Positions 1 to 8,791 of a stretch of 64,000 bases of DNA are shown here, piece after piece (positions within the stretch are counted from its first letter, which is position 1; the number at the start of each line of letters is the position of its first letter). The notes under the pieces were generated by a model, which did not search any database, was not told where the DNA came from, and saw nothing but the letters and a program-made list of their open reading frames with translations. The position numbers were made by a program, and so were the translations under genes. Origin of the DNA: Phyllobacterium trifolii (GTDB lineage Bacteria > Pseudomonadota > Alphaproteobacteria > Rhizobiales > Rhizobiaceae); the NCBI RefSeq assembly GCF_014192095.1, contig NZ_JACHXN010000008.1, positions 62,001 through 126,000 of the forward strand. The letters run 5' to 3'.

Positions 1-327
1 ACCTGGACGCCCGACACCGCCAAGACGACCTGTGCTCTCGAAGGCCTGGACCAGCCGCGATTGTACGATATTCGGCAGACGGTCAGCCCATTGCGCACCC
101 TTCAAGAAGGAAATCGAATTCGGGCCCGATCGAACGACAATATTTTCGCCATCGAGCGCTTTGAGCGCGGAGGGTGCCGCGATCAGAATCTGACGGCCCT
201 GCTTCTTCGGTGAAGAAACGTCTGGCGAAGCGCTGGAAAGATCGAAAGTATCAAGCTTCTTGGAGCTTGCGCAGGCTGAAACGGACAAAGCCAACAGCAG
301 AGCGGCAATAGTCGTTCTTGTTTTCAC
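1..327 (-). CDS. ABC-type transport auxiliary lipoprotein, 3' end cut by window
   Basis: This gene should encode an outer-membrane or periplasmic lipoprotein partner of the Mla-type ABC transporter upstream (ABC_trans_aux family, as paired with MCE proteins). I translated it directly: a GTG start at 327 follows a GAGGGG ribosome site. The product begins with a short basic stretch, a hydrophobic core and a lipobox ending in Cys (LSVSAC, cysteine near residue 19), so it should be lipidated. The frame stays open to base 1, giving 109 codons of an expected length near 200. It lies 72 bp after mlaD on the same strand, which fixes its role. The family name is inferred from position and the visible N-terminus. 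Confidence 0.75.
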   Translation of the reverse strand, partial: MKTRTTIAALLLALSVSACASSKKLDTFDLSSASPDVSSPKKQGRQILIAAPSALKALDGENIVVRSGPNSISFLKGAQWADRLPNIVQSRLVQAFESTGRLGGVGRPG

Positions 328-399
328 CAGCGCCCCTCTGTCCGTGTCATGCGAACGCACCAACCCCGTTGACTTTCATGCGATGCGAATCGCCCAAAG

Positions 400-1392
400 T
401 CAACGGCGTGTGCGTCCGTCATACTCCGGAACGCTTCCGCCTCCACCAAAAATTACGCGCTGCGGATTCTTTTCAAGGTCGGTGATCGCCCGTTCGATGC
501 GCTGAACTGACTGACGGCTTTCATTTACGAGCGCCTGTACGTCGCGCAGGCCCTGCCCGGAGAATCGGTTGATATTATCGGTGATCGGCCCGAGCCGGGC
601 GTTCAGATTGTCGGCCACCGCGCGATAGGATTTGAGCGTATCCTGCGCCTCCCTGACGACGCTGCCATCCTGATCCGACAGCTGCTTGTCGAGCTTGGCA
701 AGAACGCCATCGACCCGCGTCGATGCACTGTTAAGCCGGGTCATCATTTGCCGCGCTTCTTTGACCACAGCCTGAACATCTTCGGCACTCTGGCTGAATT
801 TATCGATGACATCGGAATTGTTGGCCAGTGCATCGGTAAACTTCTTGGTATTATTGACTGTGTCGACCAACGGCCCCTTCACTTCGGTAATGAAGCTTTC
901 AATAGAACCCACAGCCCCATCCACACGCTCAAGAATTGTCTGCGCCTTCTGCAAAAGGTTGTTCACTACCGAAGGATCGGCATCCATGCGTGCGATCTGA
1001 TCGTCTTTGGCAGCTTCTTCCAGGAGGTTGGGCTCGTTGAGCTTTCCACCCTTGAGCTCAATGAAGGCCTGTCCGGTCAGGCCGGCAAAACCCAATGTCG
1101 CCTGCGTGGAACGAGTGATGGGCGTCGTCGCGTTGACTTCTGTCTGGGCAATAACCGCATCAGGATTGTTGGCGTCGATGGACAGGCGCCGTACGCTGCC
1201 AACCTTGATGCCGTTGAACAGGACCTGGCTGCCCTCGGCCAGCCCGGTGACCGAGCCGACAATACGGATTTCAAGCGTCGCGGTTTCGCTACGATCGCCA
1301 TAACGGGCGATCCAATAGACAAATCCAAAGGCGAGGATGCACACTATGAGCGTGAAGACACCGACCAGGACGTAGTTGGCTTTCGTTTCCAT
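400..1392 (-). CDS. mlaD: MlaD family (MCE domain) substrate-binding protein
   Basis: This is the periplasmic lipid-binding component of a retrograde phospholipid ABC transporter. The 330-residue product has one N-terminal membrane anchor (about residues 8-28) followed by an MCE/MlaD domain (about 38-120, with GLAEGSQVLFNGIKVG). A long, polar, probably helical C-terminal part is typical of the rhizobial form. It sits 3 bp after mlaF and is clearly in the same operon. The extended C-terminus is longer than E. coli MlaD (about 183 residues) and resembles the PqiB/YrbD-like proteins that span the periplasm. The assignment is secure at family level; the lipid substrate is inferred. Confidence 0.92.
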   Translation of the reverse strand: METKANYVLVGVFTLIVCILAFGFVYWIARYGDRSETATLEIRIVGSVTGLAEGSQVLFNGIKVGSVRRLSIDANNPDAVIAQTEVNATTPITRSTQATLGFAGLTGQAFIELKGGKLNEPNLLEEAAKDDQIARMDADPSVVNNLLQKAQTILERVDGAVGSIESFITEVKGPLVDTVNNTKKFTDALANNSDVIDKFSQSAEDVQAVVKEARQMMTRLNSASTRVDGVLAKLDKQLSDQDGSVVREAQDTLKSYRAVADNLNARLGPITDNINRFSGQGLRDVQALVNESRQSVQRIERAITDLEKNPQRVIFGGGGSVPEYDGRTRR

Positions 1393-1395
1393 AGA

Positions 1396-2253
1396 TTACT
1401 TCGTCTGATCCTGCTCTGCCCTGGGCTGCTCGTGCGTCGATCGCCGTCTGTTGTCGCCATTGGAAACTATCTGCCGTGCGCGCTTTCCGCGGAAATATTC
1501 CTGGACCCACGGATCGTCGAACGCCAGCATGTCTTCAATCGTTCCCTCAACGAGAACTTTCTTCTTTCCCAATACCGCGATTCGGTCGCAAACGGCGAAC
1601 AAGCTGTCGAGGTCGTGGGTCACCATATAAACTGTCAAACCCATCGTATCGCGCAAATTGGCGATGAGTTCGTCGAATTCCGCCGCACCGATCGGATCAA
1701 GCCCTGAAGTAGGCTCGTCGAGAAAGACGATTTCCGGATCAAGCGATAGCGCGCGCGCCAGTGCGGCACGCTTGATCATGCCGCCTGAAAGCTCCGATGG
1801 AAACTTTTCAGCCGTATCCGCTTTGAGGCCGACCAGCTCGATTTTCAGCCGCGCAAGCTCATCCATCAGCCTTTGCGGAATATCGAGGTATTCCCGCATC
1901 GGCACCTGGATATTTTCAAGCACGGTCAAGGCAGAAAACAACGCACCCTGCTGGAACAAAACACCCATGCGCATGTCGACGCCCAGCTTCTCCTGTTCCG
2001 AGGCACGGTCTATATCATGACCGAAGATCTTGATCTGGCCGCTCTGTTTCTGATTAAGACCGAGGATCGCCCGCATCAGCACCGATTTCCCAGTGCCGGA
2101 CGCCCCGACGAAACCAAGAATCTCGCCGCGATAGACGTCAAGCGAGAGATTATCCAGGATCTTCGCCCTGCCGAATGACACGCTGACATCCTTCACCGAA
2201 AGGATCACTTCTTGCGCGTCAGTGTCAGGTTGCTTGCTTGTTGCCGGGGTCAT
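1396..2253 (-). CDS. mlaF: Mla-type ABC transporter ATP-binding protein
   Basis: This is the cytoplasmic ATPase of the phospholipid transport system. It carries a Walker A (GASGTGKSVL), a signature LSGGMIKRAALARA and a Walker B IVFLDEPTSGLD, followed by the switch histidine in VTHDLDSL. I chose the ATG at 2253 (285 residues): an earlier in-frame start at 2301 would overlap the end of mlaE, while 2253 leaves a 7-bp gap. The C-terminus continues past the ABC core with a charged tail. It lies between the permease and the MCE protein, the standard order mlaE-mlaF-mlaD. Confidence 0.92.
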   Translation of the reverse strand: MTPATSKQPDTDAQEVILSVKDVSVSFGRAKILDNLSLDVYRGEILGFVGASGTGKSVLMRAILGLNQKQSGQIKIFGHDIDRASEQEKLGVDMRMGVLFQQGALFSALTVLENIQVPMREYLDIPQRLMDELARLKIELVGLKADTAEKFPSELSGGMIKRAALARALSLDPEIVFLDEPTSGLDPIGAAEFDELIANLRDTMGLTVYMVTHDLDSLFAVCDRIAVLGKKKVLVEGTIEDMLAFDDPWVQEYFRGKRARQIVSNGDNRRRSTHEQPRAEQDQTK

Positions 2254-2260
2254 TCTTGGC

Positions 2261-3436
2261 TCAAAAATTGATCGATGCGTAGAAGACTGCAAAAATGCCA
2301 TCGACCACGATAACGACGAAAATGGACTTCACCACGGACGCCGTCACCCGTTGACCGAGGGACTCAGCGCTGCCGCCAACTTTCATGCCCTCCACCGATG
2401 CCATGATGCCGATAATCATCGCCATAAACGGCGCTTTGATCAGACCGGCCAGATAGCTCGACGTATCGATTGCGTCACGCAGTCGCTGAATAAACGCATC
2501 GGGCGTGATACCGGAATAGGCCCAGGTGATTCCCATTGCACCGCCTAACGCCGCGAAATCCGCAATTATCGTCAACAATGGCAGGGCAATCACCAGTGCC
2601 ACCAGGCGCGGAAACACCAGCACACCAACCGGGTTGAGGCCGATGACGGTGAGCGCATCAGTCTCTTCACGCATTTTCATCGAGCCGATTTCAGCCGTGA
2701 TGGCACTTCCCGAACGGCCGGCAATCATGATGGCGGTCAGAAGCACACCGATCTCGCGCAACACCAGAATACCGACAAGGTCGACGACAAATATCTCTGC
2801 TCCGAAATAACGAAGCTGGAACGCGCCCTGCTGGGCGATGATCGCACCGATGATCGTCGACATCAGCACCACCACCGGCACGGCGCCGATGCCCATGCTG
2901 TCTAGTTGATGCACGATCGCGGCCGGCCTGATGCCGCTGCGCCCGCTGCCCTTCATCTGGGCGCCGCGCACGGTTGCCCCGAGGATATGCATGGCTTTGG
3001 TGAAGTCGTCGCCAAAAGCGTACACAGTTCTGCCGATGGTTTCCAAAAAGCGAATCAGCAGGGATGGCCGTTCGATATGAACCGGCTCCTCAGGTGCCGA
3101 AGCAGCTTCGCCGACTGCTTCAAACAAGGCGCCCCAGCTTTCGGATTGTCCTTCGACGGTGACCTGCTTGCCAGCTTTCTCCAGTGTGGTTCGCAGGCGT
3201 TCTATCAGCCAGGTTCCTGCAGTATCCAGCAATTCAATCCCGGAAACCTCGATTATTGCACTGGAAAAACTGTTGTCGTGGGCAATTTCGCGCATGCGGT
3301 CATCGACACGGCGAACATTGCGTGTGGTCCATGCACCCGATAGCGTGATCGTCGCGCGGTCGCCGTCCTTGCTAAATTCAACGTGAGGCGGCGCTGCGGT
3401 AGAAGCACTTGAATTGTTTGCTCTATCGGTCAACAT
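2261..3436 (-). CDS. mlaE: MlaE family permease with fused N-terminal STAS domain
   Basis: This is the inner-membrane permease of the Mla system. The first 115 residues or so look like a STAS domain (AIIEVSGIELLDTAGTWL is the typical anti-sigma-antagonist-like strand and helix). The rest is the MlaE permease with about five membrane helices and the conserved EIGSMKMREETDAL loop. In E. coli the STAS partner is a separate protein, MlaB; here it is fused, as in other rhizobia. I placed the start at the ATG 3436 (391 residues); a GTG at 3445 is an alternative. It is the first gene of the operon and is divergent from the epimerase gene. Confidence 0.92.
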   Translation of the reverse strand: MLTDRANNSSASTAAPPHVEFSKDGDRATITLSGAWTTRNVRRVDDRMREIAHDNSFSSAIIEVSGIELLDTAGTWLIERLRTTLEKAGKQVTVEGQSESWGALFEAVGEAASAPEEPVHIERPSLLIRFLETIGRTVYAFGDDFTKAMHILGATVRGAQMKGSGRSGIRPAAIVHQLDSMGIGAVPVVVLMSTIIGAIIAQQGAFQLRYFGAEIFVVDLVGILVLREIGVLLTAIMIAGRSGSAITAEIGSMKMREETDALTVIGLNPVGVLVFPRLVALVIALPLLTIIADFAALGGAMGITWAYSGITPDAFIQRLRDAIDTSSYLAGLIKAPFMAMIIGIMASVEGMKVGGSAESLGQRVTASVVKSIFVVIVVDGIFAVFYASINF

Positions 3437-3493
3437 CACACACACATATCGAGTCTCGTGCTTCCTGTCACTTGAACAATTAAGGCGTGAAAT

Positions 3494-4477
3494 ATGGTTG
3501 TGAGCGTAAAAATATCGGTGGAGCGCTGGCCTATTGCCGGAACATTTACGATCTCGCGCGGCTCGAAAACCGAGGCGGCCATTGTGCTGTGTACGCTGTC
3601 TGACGGAACGTTCACCGGACGTGGCGAGTGCGTGCCCTATGCGCGCTACGGCGAGAGCCTGGACTCCGTTTGCGAAGAGATCGAAAGACTGCGCGACGCA
3701 TTGGCAAACGGCGCTACACGAGATGATTTGCCGGCATTGATCGGTGCTGGCGCGGCCCGCAATGCGGTCGATTGCGCATTGTGGGACCTGGAGGCAAAAC
3801 GCAGTGACAAAACTGTTGCTGATGTTCTTGGCTTGTCACCTTTGCACGATCTGACTACGGCGGTGACCGTTTCCTTCGGCGATGCTCAGACCATGGCTGC
3901 CGCGGCTCGGAACTTCGCGGATCGTCCGTTGATCAAAGTCAAGGTTGGCGGCGAGAACGATGCCGAGCGCATTCGAGCGGTCGCGGACGCCGCACCGTCA
4001 AGCCGTATCATCCTTGATGCCAATGAAGGCTGGAGTGATGACAATATTGTTGAAAACATGTCGGCTGCAGCGAAAGCCGGCGTCGTACTGATCGAACAAC
4101 CTCTGCCAGCCGGCAAAGATGCAATCCTCACCAAAATTCCGCATCCGGTGCCCATCTGTGCTGACGAGAGTGCCCATGGCACAGACGATCTGCACACGCT
4201 CCTTGGCCGCTACGACAGCATCAATATCAAGCTCGACAAAACGGGGGGGCTCACAGAAGCGCTGCGCATGCAGAAGCGCGCCCGCGAGCTAGGGTTTGGC
4301 ATAATGGTCGGATGCATGGTCGGGACGTCCTTGGCCATGGCGCCTGCAGTACTGCTGGCGCAGGATGCGGATTTCGTCGATCTCGATGGACCGTTGATCC
4401 TGCGCGAAGACCGCAAACCTGGCCTTTTGTTCCAAGGTAGCCGCGTCTCGCCGCCCAAACCCGAACTGTGGGGCTAA
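3494..4477 (+). CDS. dgcA: Enolase-superfamily racemase/epimerase (N-acetyl-D-Glu racemase DgcA or Ala-Glu dipeptide epimerase type)
   Basis: This 327-residue protein belongs to the muconate-lactonizing/dipeptide-epimerase branch of the enolase superfamily. It has the general-base pair KVK (Lys148, Lys150), metal ligands Asp175 (ILDANEG), Glu201 (IEQPLP) and Asp224 (CADES), and the opposite lysine in SINIKLDKTGG. All expected catalytic residues are present. It probably epimerizes either N-acylated glutamate or L-Ala-Glu from recycled murein. The two functions are hard to separate by sequence, so the symbol is tentative. It ends in a 4-bp tail-to-tail overlap with an MFS gene and starts divergently from mlaE. 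Confidence 0.85.
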   Translation: MVVSVKISVERWPIAGTFTISRGSKTEAAIVLCTLSDGTFTGRGECVPYARYGESLDSVCEEIERLRDALANGATRDDLPALIGAGAARNAVDCALWDLEAKRSDKTVADVLGLSPLHDLTTAVTVSFGDAQTMAAAARNFADRPLIKVKVGGENDAERIRAVADAAPSSRIILDANEGWSDDNIVENMSAAAKAGVVLIEQPLPAGKDAILTKIPHPVPICADESAHGTDDLHTLLGRYDSINIKLDKTGGLTEALRMQKRARELGFGIMVGCMVGTSLAMAPAVLLAQDADFVDLDGPLILREDRKPGLLFQGSRVSPPKPELWG

Positions 4478-5676
4478 CCCTCTCGTTGCTCCAGCCTTAG
4501 CGAAACGATGGCGAGGCCGAGACCGCAGGCAGCGAGGAGCACCATCACGTAAAAACCATGGATCCCGGTGGCGCTGTAGAGCGGGCCCGACGCCATGGTG
4601 GCAATGGCAAGCGATGTGCCGATGAAAAACGTCGAAAGCCCCTGTGCGGTGCCGCCACGTTCCTCGGGTATGGTGAGCGCTATCATTTTCTGCATGCCGA
4701 GGAACGATAACGCGAATGAAAAGGCGTGCAGGCTCTGGACGGCGAGAAACCCGGCAACACCAAGACCGGCGGGTGCAATAAGCGGAAAAACCGCCCAACG
4801 AAACATCGCAGCGGCCGAGCCGATGATCAGGACTTTAGCCGGATGCAGGCGGCCGAACAGTCGACGGAAAAACGTAAACATGATGACTTCGGCGACGACG
4901 GAAATCGACCACAACGCGCCGATCATGGTCTCCTCGATGCCGATTGATTTCCAGTAGATCGCAGAAAAGCTGTAGCCATAGGCGTGGCTCGCCTGCGTGA
5001 TGCCGGTGGCAATGAGAAAGGTGACGAACGCCGGCCTGCGCAGCGCCCTTCCCGCATCCGCGATATCCACATCCGATAGCGGTGAAAGACGCCGTGGCTT
5101 GCCGATGCGCGGCACGATGAAGCTCATGCCACAGGCTGCTACCAGGGTGGCTAAAAGTGCCCACGGGATGATGTGCTCACCCACCTGCTGGATGAAGACA
5201 CCGCCAACGAAAGACGTGAGCAGAAACGATATGGAGCCCCAGACGCGCATTTTGGCGAAATCGGCGCCGTACCGGCGCACGCCCGAAAGCGCGATCGTGT
5301 CGGCAAGCGGCACCTGCGACGTCCATGGCGGGGCAAGCATCAGCGATACGATCAGAATTCCGATGAAGCCAAACGGCACGAAATAGAAGGCGGCGACGAC
5401 GACGGCCAGGATCGTCGCCGTGGTCAATATGTGAGCGCGATCATTCGAACGGTCCGCGAGCATCGATACCAGCGGCGCGGCGACGACACGGACGAACAGC
5501 GGCATCGACAATACGATAGAGATTTGCGTCGGTGTCAGCGCGCGATATTCGAGCCACAAGGGAAAGTATGGCAGGTGAAGGCCGCTTGATGTGAAAATCG
5601 CAAAATAAGCCAGCGCAACCCGCAGCTCGAAGCGAAACGGCATGTCCTGGCTGGTGTCCGCTGCAGCGGCTGTCAT
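4474..5676 (-). CDS. MFS transporter, phenylpropionate permease-like family
   Basis: This 400-residue integral membrane protein has about twelve hydrophobic segments and matches the MFS_1-like group related to the 3-phenylpropionate permease HcaT. Near the N-terminus it reads LHLPYFPLWLEYRALTPTQI, the characteristic opening of this group. The loop between helices 2 and 3 contains LADRSN, a degenerate MFS motif. The substrate cannot be deduced. It converges on the epimerase gene with a 4-bp overlap and is divergent from the RDD gene, so it is probably transcribed alone from the 187-bp gap at 5677-5863. Confidence 0.82.
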   Translation of the reverse strand: MTAAAADTSQDMPFRFELRVALAYFAIFTSSGLHLPYFPLWLEYRALTPTQISIVLSMPLFVRVVAAPLVSMLADRSNDRAHILTTATILAVVVAAFYFVPFGFIGILIVSLMLAPPWTSQVPLADTIALSGVRRYGADFAKMRVWGSISFLLTSFVGGVFIQQVGEHIIPWALLATLVAACGMSFIVPRIGKPRRLSPLSDVDIADAGRALRRPAFVTFLIATGITQASHAYGYSFSAIYWKSIGIEETMIGALWSISVVAEVIMFTFFRRLFGRLHPAKVLIIGSAAAMFRWAVFPLIAPAGLGVAGFLAVQSLHAFSFALSFLGMQKMIALTIPEERGGTAQGLSTFFIGTSLAIATMASGPLYSATGIHGFYVMVLLAACGLGLAIVSLRLEQREG

Positions 5677-5863
5677 AAAAAAACTTTCGGAAGATCGAGC
5701 GGTTCAGGTGGAATCGCAACCCTGCGTTGCCTGAGATTCGCAACTATCACGAAATTCGCCAAGCGCCTAGAAACGCAAAGGTTTTTTGTTGTTGTTACCC
5801 GATTGCCTTTTCCAGCAAAGCCCATAGGAGTCGCAATGGGGATTATCAAATGGGGGATTCGCA

Positions 5864-6658
5864 ATGGTGAACAGCGATAATGCTGCGACACAAGTGGGCT
5901 TTTGGGAAACTGTGCAGCGTGCTGGTTTTTGGCGGCGCGTACTAGCGCTTTTCATCGATATAATTGTTGTTTCTCTGCCATTGCAAATCCTTCTCATAGT
6001 CCTTTTTGCCCAAACCAACGGCGCTGTGCAGGGTTCCTTCGGCATAAACTCAACCTCCTGCGTCTCTATCGGCGAATTGCCCACGGGACTCGAACCCGCA
6101 CCACCTCCAGGATTTAACTCGATAGTTGAATGCCAGACATCATTATTGGGTTTTGACACGTCGCACTCGTTGCGAGTAGCGGAGGTCAATCAAGACGGTT
6201 CGGTGACGACCAGTATCTACCGGGACTATACTCTTGGCGCCGATGGACGTCCGAACCGAGCTTTCACAACAGACTGGATTGCGATACTTCTTTTATTTGC
6301 TTATCTGATTTTCATGGATAGTCGTCTTGGTCGCACTCTGGGAAAACGGGCGCTCAACATTCGAACGATCGATATCGACGCCCAGGCCTCAACAGGCATT
6401 CCATTGCGAAAGGCATTTCTCCGGCAGTTGGCGATGCTAATCGGTATGATACCTATGATAATAATTGCGTCAGTGATGTTCTTCAAATATCTCGCCGGCG
6501 CTGACTTGACCTCTCTCACTAACCGTAGCTTGTTCTCACTGATGATCTTTGGAGGCTTGATTGAAGCGGTCTGGCTTTTGTGGATCGTCATGTCTGTCGC
6601 CAATAAACAGGACCCAATATACGATAGATTGGCTGGAACAGCTGTGGTGCGGACCTAG
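5864..6658 (+). CDS. RDD family membrane protein
   Basis: This is a 264-residue protein of the RDD family: the first helix is preceded by GFWRRVLALFIDIIV, which has the Arg and Asp expected of the family. About four membrane helices are visible, with the second signature SRLGRTLGKRALNIR after the second hydrophobic segment. A polar stretch of about 90 residues separates helices 1 and 2 (about residues 50-140), longer than usual. The start ATG at 5864 follows a GGGGGA site. RDD proteins are of uncertain function; some are linked to ion transport. The gene stands alone, converging with the glycosyltransferase. Confidence 0.8.
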   Translation: MVNSDNAATQVGFWETVQRAGFWRRVLALFIDIIVVSLPLQILLIVLFAQTNGAVQGSFGINSTSCVSIGELPTGLEPAPPPGFNSIVECQTSLLGFDTSHSLRVAEVNQDGSVTTSIYRDYTLGADGRPNRAFTTDWIAILLLFAYLIFMDSRLGRTLGKRALNIRTIDIDAQASTGIPLRKAFLRQLAMLIGMIPMIIIASVMFFKYLAGADLTSLTNRSLFSLMIFGGLIEAVWLLWIVMSVANKQDPIYDRLAGTAVVRT

Positions 6659-6677
6659 ATGCCAGCCAAGAGCGACA

Positions 6678-7754
6678 CTAAGGTGCCGAAATCACCCGGT
6701 CGGATTTCACCTTGCACGATTTCAGTACTTTCGCACTGCCAATCGTCGTCAGCACGCTCTCGAAAATATCGGCGCAGGCTTCCCAGCTGAAGCCTTTGAG
6801 CCTCACATCCGGATCGACCCGGCCCATTTCCAGCGCGCCCAACGCCGCCTTCTGCAGATTATCGGAAAGAACGCCCGCGCCCGACGCGCCGATAACATCC
6901 TTTGGGCCCGGAACGGGATAACCTGCAACAGGCAGCCCGCAGGCTATGGCCTCAAGCAGGACAAGACCGAACGTGTCCGTGCGGCTCGGAAAGACGAATA
7001 CGTCCGACCCCGCATAATAGCGAGCAAGGGTTTCCCCTTCTTTCTTCCCGGCAAAAACGGCATCCGGATATTTCCGCTTCAATTCATCCAGATCCGGACC
7101 GTCGCCTACGATGAGTTTGGTACCTGGCAGATCGAGAGACAGGAAGGATTCAAGGTTCTTTTCAGGCGCCACACGGCCGACGCAGAGAAAGACAGGTCGG
7201 GGCAGCTTGAGATCGACATCGGGTTGCGGCCGGAAAAGCGCTCGGTCAACGCCGCGCGTCCACACTTTCAGCGTCGCAAAGCCGCGTTCGGCCAGTTCGT
7301 CATGGATGGATTGTGTGGGCACGAGGCAATGTTCGGCTGCATTATGGAAACGCCGCAGGAAGCCATAGGACCACGACAGAGGCACGGGCAGCCGCTCGCG
7401 CAAATATTCGGGAAAACGCGTATGGAAGCTGGTGGTAAATCGCCAATTATTCTTCAGGCACGCACGGCGTGCCATGATACCGAGAGGACCCTCGGTGGCG
7501 ATATGGACGTACGCCGGCTGCAGCGCTTCGATCCGTGCTCTGATGGCAAGGGGATGCGTCAACGCCAGACGGATTTCCGGATAGGTTGGGCAAGGCGCAG
7601 AACGATAATCGGCAGGCGAGATGATTGTCACTTCAAAGCCGCGCGCTTCCATTTGCTCGCGCAGCTTGGTCAGCGTACGAACGACGCCATTGACTTGCGG
7701 ATGCCACGCATCCGAGACGATGACCAGGCGCTTTGCTTGACCCTCAGGCTGCAT
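6678..7754 (-). CDS. GT4-type glycosyltransferase
   Basis: This is a retaining GT-B glycosyltransferase (family 4) of 358 residues. The N-terminal domain opens with IVSDAWHPQVNGVVRT, the acceptor-side loop typical of mannosyl- and glucosyltransferases acting on lipids. The C-terminal domain has the donor-binding stretch CVGRVAPEKNLESFL and the DVFVFPSRTDTFGLVLLEA motif with the E-x7-E pattern. I chose the ATG at 7754, which overlaps the phosphoesterase gene by 11 bp. An earlier in-frame start at 7778 is possible. The tight coupling to an LpxH-like enzyme suggests glycolipid synthesis; the acceptor is unknown. Confidence 0.85.
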   Translation of the reverse strand: MQPEGQAKRLVIVSDAWHPQVNGVVRTLTKLREQMEARGFEVTIISPADYRSAPCPTYPEIRLALTHPLAIRARIEALQPAYVHIATEGPLGIMARRACLKNNWRFTTSFHTRFPEYLRERLPVPLSWSYGFLRRFHNAAEHCLVPTQSIHDELAERGFATLKVWTRGVDRALFRPQPDVDLKLPRPVFLCVGRVAPEKNLESFLSLDLPGTKLIVGDGPDLDELKRKYPDAVFAGKKEGETLARYYAGSDVFVFPSRTDTFGLVLLEAIACGLPVAGYPVPGPKDVIGASGAGVLSDNLQKAALGALEMGRVDPDVRLKGFSWEACADIFESVLTTIGSAKVLKSCKVKSDRVISAP

Positions 7755-8565
7755 TCGCCGCCTTTGGACGCTTGTCATCCAGCCGGACGACAGGCGCGAA
7801 GCCGGCCTGTTCGCCGATCAGATGCGTCCATGACAGAAGTTCCATGCGACCGTCGAAGTGCTCGACGATGGCCGTGCAGCTTTCTACCCAGTCGCCGGTA
7901 TTGATGTATTCGATGCCGTCAATCTGCTCGATCGTTGCATGGTGGATATGGCCGCAGATCACGCCATCCGCACCAATACGCCGGGCCTCGTCCGAAACCA
8001 CCGTCTGGAACGACCCGATGAAATTCACGGCCTTCTTGACACGGAACTTTGCCCAAGCCGAAAACGACCAGTAGCGCAGGCCGAGCATTCGCCGTACCTT
8101 GTTCATAAGTGTGTTGATTGCGAGCGCAGCGTCATAGGCCCAATCACCGAGATAAGCGATGTGGCGGGCATTGCGCACGACAACGTCGAACTGGTCGCCG
8201 TGGATGACGAGGAATTTCCGGCCATCCGCGGTCTCATGCATGATCCGGTCCATGACCTCAATGCCGCCGAAGTGCGTCCCCTGGAAATCACGCAAGAACT
8301 CGTCATGGTTGCCAGCAATGTAGAAGATACGCGCGCCCTTGCGGCTTTTGCGCAGGAGCTTCTGCACGATGTCATTGTGCTCCTGCGGCCAATGCCAATT
8401 GCGGCGCAGGCGCCAACCATCAACAATGTCACCAACCAGAAAGATCGTATCGGCATCGTGGTATTTCAGAAAATCCAGCAGAAAACTGGCCTTCGCACCT
8501 TTCGAGCCGAGATGCACATCGGACAGGAAAAGCGTGCGGAATTTACGGGCCTCGATCTCGACCAT
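7744..8565 (-). CDS. UDP-2,3-diacylglucosamine diphosphatase-like metallophosphoesterase
   Basis: This 273-residue calcineurin-type phosphoesterase resembles LpxH. The five metal motifs are all present: DVH (LSDVHLGS), GDIVD, GNHDE, HGDQ and GHIHH. In LpxH-bearing bacteria this enzyme hydrolyses UDP-diacylglucosamine in lipid A synthesis. Most alphaproteobacteria use the unrelated LpxI for that step, so this paralogue may act on another pyrophosphate or phospholipid substrate. It is the first gene of a two-gene unit with the glycosyltransferase and is divergent from maeB. Confidence 0.85.
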   Translation of the reverse strand: MVEIEARKFRTLFLSDVHLGSKGAKASFLLDFLKYHDADTIFLVGDIVDGWRLRRNWHWPQEHNDIVQKLLRKSRKGARIFYIAGNHDEFLRDFQGTHFGGIEVMDRIMHETADGRKFLVIHGDQFDVVVRNARHIAYLGDWAYDAALAINTLMNKVRRMLGLRYWSFSAWAKFRVKKAVNFIGSFQTVVSDEARRIGADGVICGHIHHATIEQIDGIEYINTGDWVESCTAIVEHFDGRMELLSWTHLIGEQAGFAPVVRLDDKRPKAANAA

Positions 8566-8791
8566 GATGCTGATCTCCGTTCAGCTGACGCAAAGGCGCG
8601 TCCATTTGCGCTGACACAAACCTGATTCATGCAACAGTCTTATGACGGCGCGGAAAAGTGCAGATATCGGCAAGATAGGCACTTGTAACGAAATGGCGTT
8701 CGGTTATGCCTCTGGAAGACATTTTAGCGTGCTGGAAAATTTGAATCGCCAGTGTATAAACGCGCGAGCCAAATTCCGGAGGACATCGTCA

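Noticed and set aside
6075-6115. tRNA-like T arm on the minus strand inside the RDD gene (GCGGG-TTCGAGT-CCCGT).
   Set aside because: The T stem and loop are good, but no acceptor partner, anticodon arm or D arm can be formed around them, and the RDD frame runs through. It is probably chance.
6561-7904. Long plus-strand frame opposite the glycosyltransferase.
   Set aside because: It lies antisense to a gene with complete GT4 motifs and has the residue bias of a shadow frame.
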